From assembly GCA_947627615.1 (NCBI GenBank), contig CANQWS010000011.1:1-64000 (forward strand): a stretch of 64,000 nt of DNA, read 5' to 3'. Below are positions 15,885 through 24,923 of this stretch, in pieces. The stretch comes from an uncultured Muribaculaceae bacterium (GTDB lineage Bacteria > Bacteroidota > Bacteroidia > Bacteroidales > Muribaculaceae). The stretch's first letter is position 1. Each line of letters begins with the position of its first letter. Made by a program: the position numbers and the translations under genes. Below the pieces are notes generated by a model. That model did not search any database, was not told where the DNA came from, and saw only the letters and a program-made list of their open reading frames with translations.

Positions 15885-16898
15885 ATGACAACAATATCTA
15901 CGCATTTTAAACATTTATACATCATTGGAAATGGTTTTGACATTCACCATAGTATTAACAGCAGCTATTCAAATTATCGTAACTGGCTTGAAGAGAACGA
16001 GCCGGACATATATTCACAGTTATGTGACTTATACGGTGTTCCAACAGAAGAGGATGAAGCCCACGAATGGTGGAGTGATTTTGAGAACATGCTTTCAGAG
16101 ATAGACCTCTATGATTATGTTGAAAATGTTGTGGTTGAAAATTATCCAGACTTCTCAAGCGATGATTTTCGAGACAGAGACTACCACGCTGCAGAAATTG
16201 CCGCTGAGAATGAACTGGGGGCTTTAATATATCACATAAAACGTACTTTCAATGTCTGGATTGCTTCTCTTGACAAAGCTGACAGCACAAAACGGATCCA
16301 CCTTGAAAGAGAAAACTCCTTATTCATAACTTTCAATTATACCCGGACATTAGAGGATTTGTATCGGATACCAGATGAGCAGATTGTGCATATACACGGT
16401 ATGGTTGGAGAGGACGAACTTATTTTAGGACATGGCAAGAATTATGCGGAGTTGAAAGAGGAACTGGAGATAGCACAACCACAACCTCCTGCAGACTTAG
16501 ATGAATACGAACTGCAAGATTGGTATTCGTCTCATAGCGATTTTATGACACAACAGACACAAGAAGTTGCGATCTCACAAATAGCTTCTTTGCAAAAGGA
16601 TGTAGAACGGATTATTTCGGAAAATCACTCTATTTGGAATAGTCTTGGAGAAGTTGAGACAATCCATGTATTTGGATTTTCATTTTCCGACATTGATACA
16701 CCTTACCTGAGTACAATCATCAGACACATCAATACGGATAAGGTCAAATGGGAAATCAGTGCTTTCTCAAATCGAGACAGAGAAAAAGCGCAGACATTTA
16801 TGACTGATGCAGGAATTAAAGAAAATTTGTGGGCACCATTGGTCGCATTATGCGATGTGCAGAAATACAAACAACTATCGTTATTTGATGATTTATAA
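15885..16898 (+). CDS. abiH: AbiH-family abortive infection protein
   Basis: A 337-residue protein beginning with the AbiH hallmark LYIIGNGFDIHHSINSSYSN (Rossmann/SIR2-like nucleotide-binding start). It also has FITFNYTRTLEDLY, VHIHGMVG, LILGHGKN and the late VFGFSFSDIDTPYL motif. These match the AbiH family (phage abortive infection). The IHG and GFS-type motifs recall SIR2-like NADases, so NAD binding or hydrolysis is a plausible activity, but that is inference. It is a single gene ending 4 bases before a strong convergent terminator. Confidence 0.92.
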   Translation: MTTISTHFKHLYIIGNGFDIHHSINSSYSNYRNWLEENEPDIYSQLCDLYGVPTEEDEAHEWWSDFENMLSEIDLYDYVENVVVENYPDFSSDDFRDRDYHAAEIAAENELGALIYHIKRTFNVWIASLDKADSTKRIHLERENSLFITFNYTRTLEDLYRIPDEQIVHIHGMVGEDELILGHGKNYAELKEELEIAQPQPPADLDEYELQDWYSSHSDFMTQQTQEVAISQIASLQKDVERIISENHSIWNSLGEVETIHVFGFSFSDIDTPYLSTIIRHINTDKVKWEISAFSNRDREKAQTFMTDAGIKENLWAPLVALCDVQKYKQLSLFDDL

Positions 16899-16902
16899 TA
16901 CA

Positions 16903-16942
16903 ATTCCCTGTCTTATTTTTTGTTGAAAGTAAGACAGGGAAT
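16903..16942. terminator. Convergent terminator between abiH and primase
   Basis: ATTCCCTGTCTTA (16903-16915) pairs perfectly with TAAGACAGGGAAT (16930-16942) around a T-rich 14-base loop. It serves the rightward abiH and the leftward primase transcript. Confidence 0.85.
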
Positions 16943-16968
16943 CTTTGTATCGGTATTGAGTACAGAAG

Positions 16969-17856
16969 TCAGGGACAAAAACGCTTGCCACGGAGAAAGT
17001 CGTTAAGGTCTTTGTAGCCCTTATAGACTACCGAAGCGTCATGTATTCCGTCACGAGTTTCGTTGAGAGTATCCACAGCTCTGCGCCCGGCATCGTCATT
17101 GTCGAGGCAGCAGGTGACAGTCGGATAAGGCGCGAGCCATTTCATCGCCTTGCGGAGGTTGGAAACAGAGTTAAGCACCACGAAATCCATCGTCTCGGCA
17201 AACGGCGTGAAATCAGACCGGCGGCATAGCGTCATATAGGACAGGAAATCCATGAATCCCTCAAAGACGGTACACAGGTCATTGTGGCTGCCCATCTGTA
17301 TGAGCGACACATCCTTTTGCCCAACCGTTCCCTTGAAGAACGGATTCCTCACCTCATAGCCGCCCTGGACATTCCCGAAACCGATGCCGTAGTAATGGCG
17401 GCTCCCGAGCGAGAAGTGTATCTCCCGGCAGAACTCCGTCGCAACGGTACGGTCTACGCCCCTGGAATCGAGGTATGCCAGCAGTTTCTCATTGGAAAGC
17501 TGTCTAACGGCCACATTATGGAATGTACCGGCACGTTCACCTTGTAGCTCGGACGGCAAGCGTTCCCTGATGACAAGCTCCGCCGTGGTGTAGTTCTGGA
17601 TATGCCTGATTACTTCCATGATGTCGCTGGTGTTGTACATCATCTTGCCGAGGTCGATAATGTCACCGCTCTCCATCGTGGCAAGGTCGTACCAGCGGTT
17701 TTTCTTACGGCTGACCTTGAACGACGGATGCCTGTCCTCCCGGTATGGAGCATGGTAAAGCGCATAGGTCTGGTAATTGCGCACCGGACGGAAGCCTATC
17801 CTTTCAAGAAAACCGATAATGTCGATTCGCTTGATTTCCCCGAAATTCACTGCCAT
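16969..17856 (-). CDS. Toprim-domain primase of the ICE
   Basis: A 295-residue protein. The N-terminus (YALYHAPYREDRHPSFKVSR and KNRWYDLATMESGDIIDLGK) follows the layout of DnaG-type zinc-binding domains, but the zinc cysteines (CHC2) are missing. The Toprim part shows FEGFMDFLSY and CLDNDDAGRRA, with acidic residues in the expected places. Bacteroidales mobile elements commonly encode this protein just after a RepA-like ATPase. The ATG at 17856 is chosen; a TTG two codons earlier overlaps the upstream stop. It probably primes replication of the excised element or of the transferred strand. Confidence 0.88.
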   Translation of the reverse strand: MAVNFGEIKRIDIIGFLERIGFRPVRNYQTYALYHAPYREDRHPSFKVSRKKNRWYDLATMESGDIIDLGKMMYNTSDIMEVIRHIQNYTTAELVIRERLPSELQGERAGTFHNVAVRQLSNEKLLAYLDSRGVDRTVATEFCREIHFSLGSRHYYGIGFGNVQGGYEVRNPFFKGTVGQKDVSLIQMGSHNDLCTVFEGFMDFLSYMTLCRRSDFTPFAETMDFVVLNSVSNLRKAMKWLAPYPTVTCCLDNDDAGRRAVDTLNETRDGIHDASVVYKGYKDLNDFLRGKRFCP

Positions 17857-17858
17857 GT

Positions 17859-18962
17859 TCAATTTTTCAAATCCGTTAGTTTATCTCCGTCATACCTGTA
17901 TTCCCTGCCGTCCTTGACAACGATGCCCTTTGCCATGAGATGCTTGAGCCACATCACGAACGAGGTGCGCCCGCGCTTGTAGCCGGTCTCCGCATACTGT
18001 TCACGCAGTCTGGCGACAAGCGTGTTGTAGCCCTTGACAGTTCCGCCGGCAAACACTTTGTCAAGAATCTCCTTGTGCTGCGGCACGGTGATATTCTCGA
18101 ATGTCACCCGTTCCTCCTCATCGCTGCTGAAACCGGGAATATCCTCCGGCACACCGTCCTCGTTGATGCGGAAGGCAAAGTTCGAGAACTCCTTTTCCCT
18201 GGTAATCATCGGACGGACTTCGCTCACATCAGGATTTATCTCGCTTTTGATGATTTTCATCACGGTCTCCGCCTTGTTGTTCAGTTCTGTACCGATGTGG
18301 CCTCTCGTATTGTCATCGCTCTTGTTAAGGTGCAGGACAGTATGGATGTGGATATTGTACATGTTGGTCCACCGCATGAGGTCGTTGATTATCTCAACGG
18401 ACTCTCCGGGAGAGTTGATGTCATTGATAAGGTCGCGGATGCCGTCGATAACAACAAAACCAATCTTATCATCAACTTCCAGAGCGGAGTCTATGATGTT
18501 GCGGCGTTGCTGTGGCGTGAACTCCCTGAGCATAAGGAAATCCAATGACGACACCTCACAGTCGGAGGGCAGTCCGGACATTTTGAGTATGCGGTGAAGC
18601 ACCTTGAAGCAATGCACGCGACTTTGCTCTGTATCTATATACAGCACCTTTGTCTTGCCTTCTGGCAGTTTGGCACGATAATGCAGCACTTCTTTCCCTG
18701 AAATCAATGCAGCGACTATCGCACTCACATTGAATGTCTTTCTTGATTTCGGCTTGCCTACGGACGCACTGAAATTACCCACTGTAGCCACCGTGATCTC
18801 ATCGACCGTCAGTATCTCCGGAGGAAAGACATAACGGTCTGTGGCACGGATGCGGACGTATTCAAGGAATTTCTTGAACTTATCCCGGTTGGCTTTTTCC
18901 TGTGGTGTCAGCTCCTGCTTTGCCGGAAATATCCTGTCGAATGGTATTTCTTCTATCTTCAT
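17859..18962 (-). CDS. RepA-like AAA ATPase / hexameric helicase
   Basis: A 367-residue protein with a P-loop (GKPKSRKT, residues 69-76), a Walker B strand (IGFVVIDGIRDLI) and the RecA-type HTVLHLNKSDD segment; this is the AAA_25/RepA group. The C-terminal ~70 residues look like a winged helix (FVMWLKHLMAKGIVVKDG). It is four bases overlapped with the upstream HTH gene and two bases from the primase, forming a replication module. In plasmid RepA relatives the protein is a DNA helicase; here it likely unwinds the element's DNA together with the primase. Confidence 0.88.
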   Translation of the reverse strand: MKIEEIPFDRIFPAKQELTPQEKANRDKFKKFLEYVRIRATDRYVFPPEILTVDEITVATVGNFSASVGKPKSRKTFNVSAIVAALISGKEVLHYRAKLPEGKTKVLYIDTEQSRVHCFKVLHRILKMSGLPSDCEVSSLDFLMLREFTPQQRRNIIDSALEVDDKIGFVVIDGIRDLINDINSPGESVEIINDLMRWTNMYNIHIHTVLHLNKSDDNTRGHIGTELNNKAETVMKIIKSEINPDVSEVRPMITREKEFSNFAFRINEDGVPEDIPGFSSDEEERVTFENITVPQHKEILDKVFAGGTVKGYNTLVARLREQYAETGYKRGRTSFVMWLKHLMAKGIVVKDGREYRYDGDKLTDLKN

Positions 18963-19411
18963 TTCCCGGTTCCTTTCTTGGCTTTGCGGTTCCCTTTGGA
19001 TAAATCCGCCATGGTTTCGGCTGCCGCCCTGCGGTTCATCTCATGTTTGGAGTAGATGACATTGCGGCGAAGCACGTCATCGAGTTCCTTACGCTCGATA
19101 TAGATGAACTTGCCACGGGGCTTGAAATGGGTTATCTCCCTGTTGGAAGTCATAAGATATATCTGACTTTTTGATACCCCGATATATTCCGCCGCTTCTT
19201 CAACGGTAAGCATCTCACGGCACATGAAGAGCTTTGACTCAAGTTCCTTGAAATGCTCGAATATTTCACCGAGGTCGCCATAACGCTCCATGAACGCGCA
19301 GATGGACTCGATACGCTGTACCGCCTCGTCAACAGTGCTTTCTCCCATTTTGGAGAGCAGATGGCTTACGTTTTCCACCCGTTGGAGGGTGGCTATAAAT
19401 TCTGATGTCAT
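18959..19411 (-). CDS. Helix-turn-helix protein (excisionase/MerR-like)
   Basis: A 150-residue protein with a helical N-terminal half and a C-terminal HTH_17-type DNA-binding domain (TVEEAAEYIGVSKSQIYLMT followed by PRGKFIYIERKELDD). The start at 19411 is chosen because a purine-rich GGGAGG lies eight bases upstream; an ATG two codons earlier is too close. Such proteins control excision or replication of Bacteroidales elements. It overlaps the RepA-like gene start by four bases. Confidence 0.8.
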   Translation of the reverse strand: MTSEFIATLQRVENVSHLLSKMGESTVDEAVQRIESICAFMERYGDLGEIFEHFKELESKLFMCREMLTVEEAAEYIGVSKSQIYLMTSNREITHFKPRGKFIYIERKELDDVLRRNVIYSKHEMNRRAAAETMADLSKGNRKAKKGTGK

Positions 19412-19426
19412 AACCATTTCCTCCCT

Positions 19427-19765
19427 TTAATAATAGCACTCATGTTGTGGTTCTGTCTCATTGATGAGGGCTGTTTCAGTCTCGATGTCCATGCGGGACT
19501 TCACCCATCTGTCAAGATCTTCCTTATTGAAGAAAATGCGTCCGTTGGTCGGACGGCTGTGAGGGATGTCATATTTGCGCACCAGTTTGTACAGGTGGCT
19601 CGGGGTGATGCCAAGATACAAGGCTGCATCCTCTACCGTAAACGTACCCTTCAGATGGAAAAGCATCCCTATGAGCTGGTCAACACGCGACAACAATTTG
19701 TCGAGTTTGACGGAACACCGTTCTCCCCATTGGGAGTCAGTGACAGTTTGCTGTTGTTCATTCAT
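19427..19765 (-). CDS. Helix-turn-helix protein (excisionase-like)
   Basis: A 112-residue protein with the HTH_17 pattern (TVEDAALYLGITPSHLYKLV, then PTNGRIFFNKEDLDRWV), preceded by a short coiled helix. It resembles the Xis2/RteC-region excision factors of Bacteroides elements in size and fold. It is the first gene of the replication/control group, with the second HTH gene directly downstream. Likely role: directing excision or regulating the downstream genes. Confidence 0.82.
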   Translation of the reverse strand: MNEQQQTVTDSQWGERCSVKLDKLLSRVDQLIGMLFHLKGTFTVEDAALYLGITPSHLYKLVRKYDIPHSRPTNGRIFFNKEDLDRWVKSRMDIETETALINETEPQHECYY

Positions 19766-19926
19766 TGTTTCTTTGCTTTTTTGATTCTACATTCAGAGCC
19801 GTCGCCCCACGTGTTGAAAGCTTTCGACTGCAAAGGAACAATACAAACGGGTATTGAAAGCAATATTTTGAATGACACTTGCAAAGTCTCACTCAAAATA
19901 TCACTATCACTTAAAGATTTGACCGT

Positions 19927-20655
19927 TTATTGGACATATTTCTCACGGATATGCTTCATAAGGATGTCTATGTCATCCTTATGGGTGAATATGCCGTTAC
20001 TCCTTGCACGGCTTAGTGCGGAAGAGTAATTTGAACGTGACTGGGGCTTGTTCTTTCCTTGCAGCAGAATGGAACCGCTACGTCCGAGGACTGTCTGCCA
20101 ACGGTGGTTAATCAGGTTCATGGCACTGAGACAGTCGAAGAAATAGGAAATGCACATGAGATTTCCCGCAACCAACGGCATGTCCAGCGTACCGCTCATA
20201 AGGTCGTTCATCTCCTGCACCGAGACTTTCTTCTGGAAGAAACCGGCACCATTGGCACAGTCGGCAAGCAATGGCATATCTTCGGCTCTGATTACACAGG
20301 ACAGCTTCAGTTCCGGCACTTGTCCGATATATGTCGTTTTGAATGTCACATGATCGGGATTTTCGTCATCACGACTTTCGGTATAAACAAGGACTATCAT
20401 CTTATCTATGTCCGAGGCATCCAAGAAAGGTTCGGAAAAGAACCGTTTTACAAGATCAGACCTTTCCTGCAAGAGGATGCCGATGGCTCCCATTGCCTTG
20501 CGGTGAATGTTGTTGCCGGCCGCATCCTTTTCATCGGTGTAATGATGACCGTCGAGGAACTGCATTGCGAACACCCTCGGTGTCATTACACCTGTGACCA
20601 CATAGTTCTGATACTCCCTGTGCGCTTCCAGCAACAGTTGGCGCAGGTAGTCCAA
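19927..20655 (-). CDS. Unknown soluble protein of the ICE control region
   Basis: A 242-residue protein with no signal or membrane segment. Readable features are a helical start (MDYLRQLLLEAHREYQNY), a central mixed region (VTFKTTYIGQVPELKLSC), and a polar, basic C-terminal tail (NKPQSRSNYSSALSRARSNG, then IFTHKDDIDILMKHI). I do not recognise the family. It is separate from the HTH genes by 161 bases and precedes them on the same strand. A small element-specific control or replication accessory is possible. Confidence 0.7.
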   Translation of the reverse strand: MDYLRQLLLEAHREYQNYVVTGVMTPRVFAMQFLDGHHYTDEKDAAGNNIHRKAMGAIGILLQERSDLVKRFFSEPFLDASDIDKMIVLVYTESRDDENPDHVTFKTTYIGQVPELKLSCVIRAEDMPLLADCANGAGFFQKKVSVQEMNDLMSGTLDMPLVAGNLMCISYFFDCLSAMNLINHRWQTVLGRSGSILLQGKNKPQSRSNYSSALSRARSNGIFTHKDDIDILMKHIREKYVQ

Positions 20656-20765
20656 TCCTGCATTACGATTAACGGACTGCCGGGAAAACTCTTTTCCTGT
20701 AAAAAAAAATAAAGAGCTTCCGGATGAGTGTATTTACTTCCATACTTAGGATGCTTTACTGATAG

Positions 20766-20809
20766 AACGGCGCGACTGTTTCCCGGTAAAAGGGAACAAT
20801 CACGCCGTT
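20766..20809 (-). terminator. Terminator of the MATE/Vat transcript
   Basis: AACGGCGCGACTGTTTCCC and GGGAACAATCACGCCGTT form a long stem with a few mismatches or wobble pairs around a seven-base loop. It begins 10 bases after the acetyltransferase stop codon. There is no long T-run on the transcript side, so efficiency is uncertain. Confidence 0.6.
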
Positions 20810-20819
20810 TCCATTCTGT

Positions 20820-21437
20820 TTATAATTGATTCCAGTTGCCATCCATAATGTATGGTAACTTGTTCTTGATTTCTTCCACAGACCAATCCCACCATTTCAA
20901 AGCCTGCATCCGCTTTATTATTTCAGGACTGAACCGCTTTCGTATCTCCTTGGCCGGAACACCACCCACAATAGTATAGGGCGGCACGTCTTTCGTCACA
21001 ACCGCTCTTGTGCCAATTATAGCTCCGTCACCGATATGGACACCAGCCATAATTACGGCTTCATAGCCTATCCACACGTCATTGCCAATCACGATGTCGC
21101 CTTTGTTGTCCCAAGCGGAGGCCACATCCGCCTTGTTCAATTCCCAGTCTTCATAGAACAGCGGGAATGTATAAGTGGACAACGATTTCAGTCTATGATT
21201 GGCACAGTTGAACAGGAACTTTGCTCCACACGCAATAGAGCAAAACTTGCCTATTATCAGCCGTTCATGGTTAATGGGGTAATGATACAACACGTTGTTA
21301 TGCTCAAACAGGCGAGGATCTGATACAAAATCATTGTATATGGTGTAGTCGCCGACCTCAATGGACGGATCGTTGATTACGGCATTGAGATAGACGGTTT
21401 GATTGTCGCCGGTACGGGGATATATCTTAGTCATCAT
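20820..21437 (-). CDS. Vat-like xenobiotic O-acetyltransferase (streptogramin A type)
   Basis: A 205-residue left-handed beta-helix acyltransferase. The hexapeptide turns are visible ([20 protein letters not shown], then [20 protein letters not shown]). The loop [20 protein letters not shown] ends in the catalytic-type His found in Vat enzymes (NHR). Vat enzymes acetylate streptogramin A; the related CatB branch acetylates chloramphenicol. The NHR loop and the PFPLFYEDW-like region favour Vat, but substrate cannot be proven by eye. The start overlaps the stop of the MATE gene by four bases, so both form one operon. Confidence 0.8.
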   Translation of the reverse strand: MMTKIYPRTGDNQTVYLNAVINDPSIEVGDYTIYNDFVSDPRLFEHNNVLYHYPINHERLIIGKFCSIACGAKFLFNCANHRLKSLSTYTFPLFYEDWELNKADVASAWDNKGDIVIGNDVWIGYEAVIMAGVHIGDGAIIGTRAVVTKDVPPYTIVGGVPAKEIRKRFSPEIIKRMQALKWWDWSVEEIKNKLPYIMDGNWNQL

Positions 21438-22738
21438 AAGTTCGTATTTTTAGTTCTGTCGTTCTTTAGATAAAAGATGGACTGAATGCCGAGCAATGTC
21501 ACAAACAGGTATTCCATCAGCCAATAAGTTGCCAGCGTTACATTGCAACGGCTTAATCCCCATAACCCCAACAGATAAACAATAATAGTGCTCACATGAA
21601 AGACAAACACCGCCCGTGTCGCCCCGGTTCCTACCACTGCGTTCAGATAGACATAGCTGGGCAGTGCAAGGAAATAGTCGAACAGCATGACGGCAAACGG
21701 CAGGCATGCGGCCTGCACTATGTCAGGGCTATCCGTATAGGCTCCAATGGCAAACCTGTGGAAAAGCAATGCGAGTATAATGAGGGGAATACCTATTGCA
21801 TATCCCAGACGGGTGATTCTGCGGCAAAGAGGAAAAACGGCATCCCTTTCACCAGCTCCAATCAAATTGCTCACCAAAGAGCCGGTAACTGCCGATAAAG
21901 CATTGACAATAACTGCAAATAGGGTGGAAACACTCCTTACAATATTGGAAACGGCCAATTCTGTCTCACCAAGACGCTCGATAGCCAGAAAGAAAACAAA
22001 CCAGGCGGCCACACTTGTAAAGAACTGCAACATGCTCCATATCGAAACAGAAAATACCTCTTTCAGTATCTTTACATCAATACGCCAGTACAAGCCATAC
22101 GCCTTTTTGTCAATATGCCGATACATATATACGGACAATATAGCCAGTGAACACAATTCTGCAAATGAGGATGCGATGGCAGCTCCGGATATTCCCATGT
22201 CAAAGCCGAATATCAGAATCCAGTTCGTCGGGATGTTTACCAATACAGCCATGAAGGCTGCCACATTCAACGCTTTTGTCTTTGTGATACCCACCAAGAA
22301 GGAACGTAAGGCGAGGAAGGGGAAAGAGAACAGCAATCCCCACATACGCCAATCCAAATAACGGATAACCGCATGATAGATGTCTTCAGAAATTATCAGG
22401 TGCTTCAGCAAAATTGGAGAAAGAGCCTTGGATACCAGGCAGACGGTCACTGCAAATATCGACAGGAAGAACAGTCCTTGAATGAACGCTTTCCCGGTTT
22501 CCTCATACCTCTGTTCTCCGTTACGACGGCCTATTACCACTTGCAACCCCATACTGAATCCGAGACCAAGCATATAGATCGCCCAAAACCAGATCCCGGC
22601 AAGGGCGGATGCGCCAAGTTCCACATCACCTACATGCCCGAGAAACAGGGCATCGGTAATGTTTATCAGTTGTTCGATAAGGATGCTCATCATTACAGGA
22701 AAAGCGATGAGCCAAATTTTCTTATATGTATAATTCAT
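21434..22738 (-). CDS. MATE-family multidrug efflux transporter
   Basis: A 434-residue membrane protein with about twelve hydrophobic helices and the MATE pattern at the start ([20 protein letters not shown] and [10 protein letters not shown]), an internal repeat beginning near [10 protein letters not shown], and [10 protein letters not shown] in the second half. MATE pumps expel cationic drugs using a sodium or proton gradient. It is the first gene of a two-gene unit with the Vat-like acetyltransferase, which suggests a combined export-plus-modification resistance cassette. The promoter lies unusually far upstream (see the leader). Confidence 0.9.
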   Translation of the reverse strand: MNYTYKKIWLIAFPVMMSILIEQLINITDALFLGHVGDVELGASALAGIWFWAIYMLGLGFSMGLQVVIGRRNGEQRYEETGKAFIQGLFFLSIFAVTVCLVSKALSPILLKHLIISEDIYHAVIRYLDWRMWGLLFSFPFLALRSFLVGITKTKALNVAAFMAVLVNIPTNWILIFGFDMGISGAAIASSFAELCSLAILSVYMYRHIDKKAYGLYWRIDVKILKEVFSVSIWSMLQFFTSVAAWFVFFLAIERLGETELAVSNIVRSVSTLFAVIVNALSAVTGSLVSNLIGAGERDAVFPLCRRITRLGYAIGIPLIILALLFHRFAIGAYTDSPDIVQAACLPFAVMLFDYFLALPSYVYLNAVVGTGATRAVFVFHVSTIIVYLLGLWGLSRCNVTLATYWLMEYLFVTLLGIQSIFYLKNDRTKNTNL

Positions 22739-22968
22739 TTGTTCAAATCAATATGACACAATATGCCATGCCGCTTTACGCAGCGCGACAATCCTATAAT
22801 TATTTGATAAGGGATAATGACAAAACAATAATTGACAAGTTTAAGAATATAAACCTGTCTATTGCTGAACAGCAATCAGATGTGCTATTCGTTGAGCGTA
22901 GCTATATGCACAACTGCCATTTCATATTGTTGAACAACTTTTCTTTTTATGTTAGTTCTACAAAGGTA
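22739..22968 (-). promoter_or_regulatory. Promoter and long leader of the MATE/Vat operon
   Basis: On the minus strand TACCTTTG (22961-22968) matches the Bacteroidetes -7 consensus TAnnTTTG; the -33 side is poor. If used, it would give a 5' leader of about 215 bases. The leader contains a perfect hairpin ATTGCTGAACAGCAAT (22861-22876) and a possible short peptide beginning at about 22920 (MKWQLCI then stop). A leader of this kind could serve translational attenuation by ribosome-targeting drugs. No gene is seen here. Confidence 0.45.
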
Positions 22969-23074
22969 GCCCTTTTCCCTTAGAATCCATCCTAAGACTG
23001 CCTACACCTTATGTTTTACGCATATTATTTAATTATATTTTACACATTTTAATCAAAACACCAATCTATGAGGC

Positions 23075-23554
23075 TTAATTTCCTATTTTGCGAAACACGG
23101 CCAAAGTCCTTCCATCACCATTTTTAAGGAACAGGGAACCTGAAGTCGCTGTGTACTTTTTTATTTCCGACAAGATGATTTTCATCTCAATCTCTATGGT
23201 CATATCGTCACATGCCATTTCCGTCCATGCCATATTTTGGAATGACAAAAGAGAATCATCAACAGCAAAGTCCCCTGAAATGGAATTACAATCCGTCTTG
23301 CAGGAGAATGTGCCGGTATCAAGAAATCGGAGCTGGCAACTTTTGTCACTTTTTACTTTAGCCAAAAACATGGATGAATATTCAACCGGATTATATTTTT
23401 CAAGCTGCCAACATCCATAGATGCCGCCAGAGGCAATCTGTGGCAAACCAGACTCCATGCTACTGCCATCGCTAACTTTCGCGGTCTGCTGTCCACATGA
23501 TACGATGAGCAGTGTCAATACCAGCATCATGAATAAACCCTTGCTTTTCTTCAT
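23075..23554 (-). CDS. META-domain (HslJ-like) lipoprotein
   Basis: A 159-residue lipoprotein with lipobox LLIVSC (Cys20). The mature part carries the META/HslJ pattern: GCWQLEKYNP, GTFSCKTDCNSISGDFAVDD, LSFQNMAWTEMACDD and a closing beta strand LAVFRKIGN. HslJ-type proteins are outer-membrane or periplasmic and linked to heat or drug tolerance. It lies three bases downstream of the DUF3795 gene and belongs to the AraC-led leftward group. Confidence 0.8.
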   Translation of the reverse strand: MKKSKGLFMMLVLTLLIVSCGQQTAKVSDGSSMESGLPQIASGGIYGCWQLEKYNPVEYSSMFLAKVKSDKSCQLRFLDTGTFSCKTDCNSISGDFAVDDSLLSFQNMAWTEMACDDMTIEIEMKIILSEIKKYTATSGSLFLKNGDGRTLAVFRKIGN

Positions 23555-23556
23555 GC

Positions 23557-23901
23557 TTATTTCTTTTTGATGGTTTGACTTTTGCGCATGGACATCTCAT
23601 CGGCAAAAGCCTGTTCTCCATGTTCTTTGATATAACGGATGCAGGCGGGTCTATCTGACTTAAACAGAAAGGCGAAAACCTTTGCTATCCAATTTGAAAA
23701 CACTTTGCACTCTTGAACATTACGGGAGCACTCGGCACAGGTGCTGAACTTGTTTGCCGTACAGCACGAACGGATTTTGCACCAGCCAGCTTTGTCGTTT
23801 TGTTTACATCCTGGGCATTTTCCGTTTAAGAACTTGCGGCAAGCCCCGCAGTACAGACCGCAAGCAGCGATATGGCGAGTATCTGTTGTCACATTTTTCA
23901 T
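23557..23901 (-). CDS. DUF3795 cysteine-rich protein
   Basis: A 114-residue protein with the DUF3795 signature: CGLYCGACRKFLNGKCPGCK, further Cys at CKIRSCC and CAECSR, and CKVF. The many paired cysteines predict bound zinc. The function of the family is unknown. It is followed at once by the META lipoprotein and preceded by the Rob-like regulator, suggesting a stress-responsive unit. Confidence 0.85.
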   Translation of the reverse strand: MKNVTTDTRHIAACGLYCGACRKFLNGKCPGCKQNDKAGWCKIRSCCTANKFSTCAECSRNVQECKVFSNWIAKVFAFLFKSDRPACIRYIKEHGEQAFADEMSMRKSQTIKKK

Positions 23902-23910
23902 AAGTCTAAT

Positions 23911-24837
23911 TTATATATTACATTTTGATATTACAGGAACACATATATCCACTGTCAGCTTCTTATCCGGATGTTCTTCGGGATTATTCATATAAATCTC
24001 AAAGGCCAGCCCGCAACACTTACTGCCGTATTCATCTATCAAGTGGAACATACATTCCCATGCGTGATGAATCTCATCCCATGTGATTTCAAACCTCCCC
24101 ACGGCATATTGCCCGGCAGGAATGGTGTATGAACTTATTTCTCCGTTGGTCTTCATAGGCCCCTTGACTACCAGACAAGCATCTGAAATGAGCTTTCCTT
24201 CTTCTGTCACACTCGGATTGTTATGATAGATGGATATTAAACGGGGATTGTGCATCGTGACCAATCCCTTGGAGTATGCCCAACGCATCAGCTTTTCAAA
24301 TGCCTGTTGCATATTTGAATATGCACCATAATGGCGGCAATACACCACATGGATAGCATCTAAACGCTTGATCTCGAAACTGCAGTTCATATTTATATCT
24401 CCTATCTTGAATGTTTTTTGTGTGCAAAAATAGTGGGAATAGGAACGGCTTTGTGGATTCATTATGCGCTCCAATGTACGTTTCTTGCTATTCTCTTGTA
24501 GCCACTTGCACCTGTAGGCCTCTGCGGTCATGCCAAAATGCTTCTTGAAATTACGACAGAAAACATTGACGGAGTTAAAGCCACATTCAAAAGCAATGTT
24601 CATGATAGGCTTTTCCACGTCGTTCCGCAGCTGTATCGTCGCAAGTTCCAAACGCCGGCGCATGACATATTTAGCCAACGATTCGCCCATTGCAGCCGTA
24701 AATATACGGTGAAAATGGTACGTTGACAGATAGGTCTTCTGCGCCAATAATTTTATATCAAGGTCTTCGTTTATATGGGCATTGATATAATCAAGGACCA
24801 TATTCACTTGCTTTGTATATTTGGCATAATCACTCAT
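23911..24837 (-). CDS. AraC-family regulator with GyrI-like effector domain (Rob/SoxS type)
   Basis: A 308-residue protein. Residues about 10-108 form an AraC double helix-turn-helix (VLDYINAHINEDLDIKLLAQ; IAFECGFNSVNVFCRNFKKH). A linker and a GyrI-like small-molecule domain follow (DAIHVVYCRHYGAYSNMQQA; AGQYAVGRFEITWDEIHHAW). This architecture matches Rob and multidrug-responsive AraC regulators. It lies nine bases before the DUF3795 gene, so it likely controls the group in response to a drug or stress ligand. It may also affect the MATE/Vat operon further along; that is inference. Confidence 0.9.
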   Translation of the reverse strand: MSDYAKYTKQVNMVLDYINAHINEDLDIKLLAQKTYLSTYHFHRIFTAAMGESLAKYVMRRRLELATIQLRNDVEKPIMNIAFECGFNSVNVFCRNFKKHFGMTAEAYRCKWLQENSKKRTLERIMNPQSRSYSHYFCTQKTFKIGDINMNCSFEIKRLDAIHVVYCRHYGAYSNMQQAFEKLMRWAYSKGLVTMHNPRLISIYHNNPSVTEEGKLISDACLVVKGPMKTNGEISSYTIPAGQYAVGRFEITWDEIHHAWECMFHLIDEYGSKCCGLAFEIYMNNPEEHPDKKLTVDICVPVISKCNI

Positions 24838-24923
24838 TGCGTATCGTCATTTACCACAATGGGAATAGATGTCCGCGCTCATTTCCGAAACAGAGATATT
24901 CCCAAAGTGTTGTCGTTATTATC

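Larger units (their letters stand above)
10520..16898 (+). other. Defence island on the ICE
   Basis: All genes here are on the plus strand, opposite to the ICE backbone on both sides, and the DNA is visibly more AT-rich than the transfer operon. It contains an AbiJ-NTD3/AAA plus HNH pair, an AbiEi/AbiEii pair, a Fic/AlbA-type C-terminal remnant and AbiH, with fragments of abiEi and abiH between them. Every recognised gene belongs to an abortive-infection or anti-phage family. It ends at a convergent hairpin terminator at 16903-16942. Confidence 0.85.

Noticed and set aside
16969-17856. Primase considered as a retron or reverse transcriptase partner of the defence genes
   Set aside because: It has a Toprim domain, lies on the opposite strand and is coupled to a RepA-like ATPase; it belongs to the ICE backbone.
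22726-22983. Plus-strand 85-codon frame upstream of the MATE gene
   Set aside because: No motif, composition like random AT-rich DNA, and it covers the probable leader and promoter of the divergent operon.
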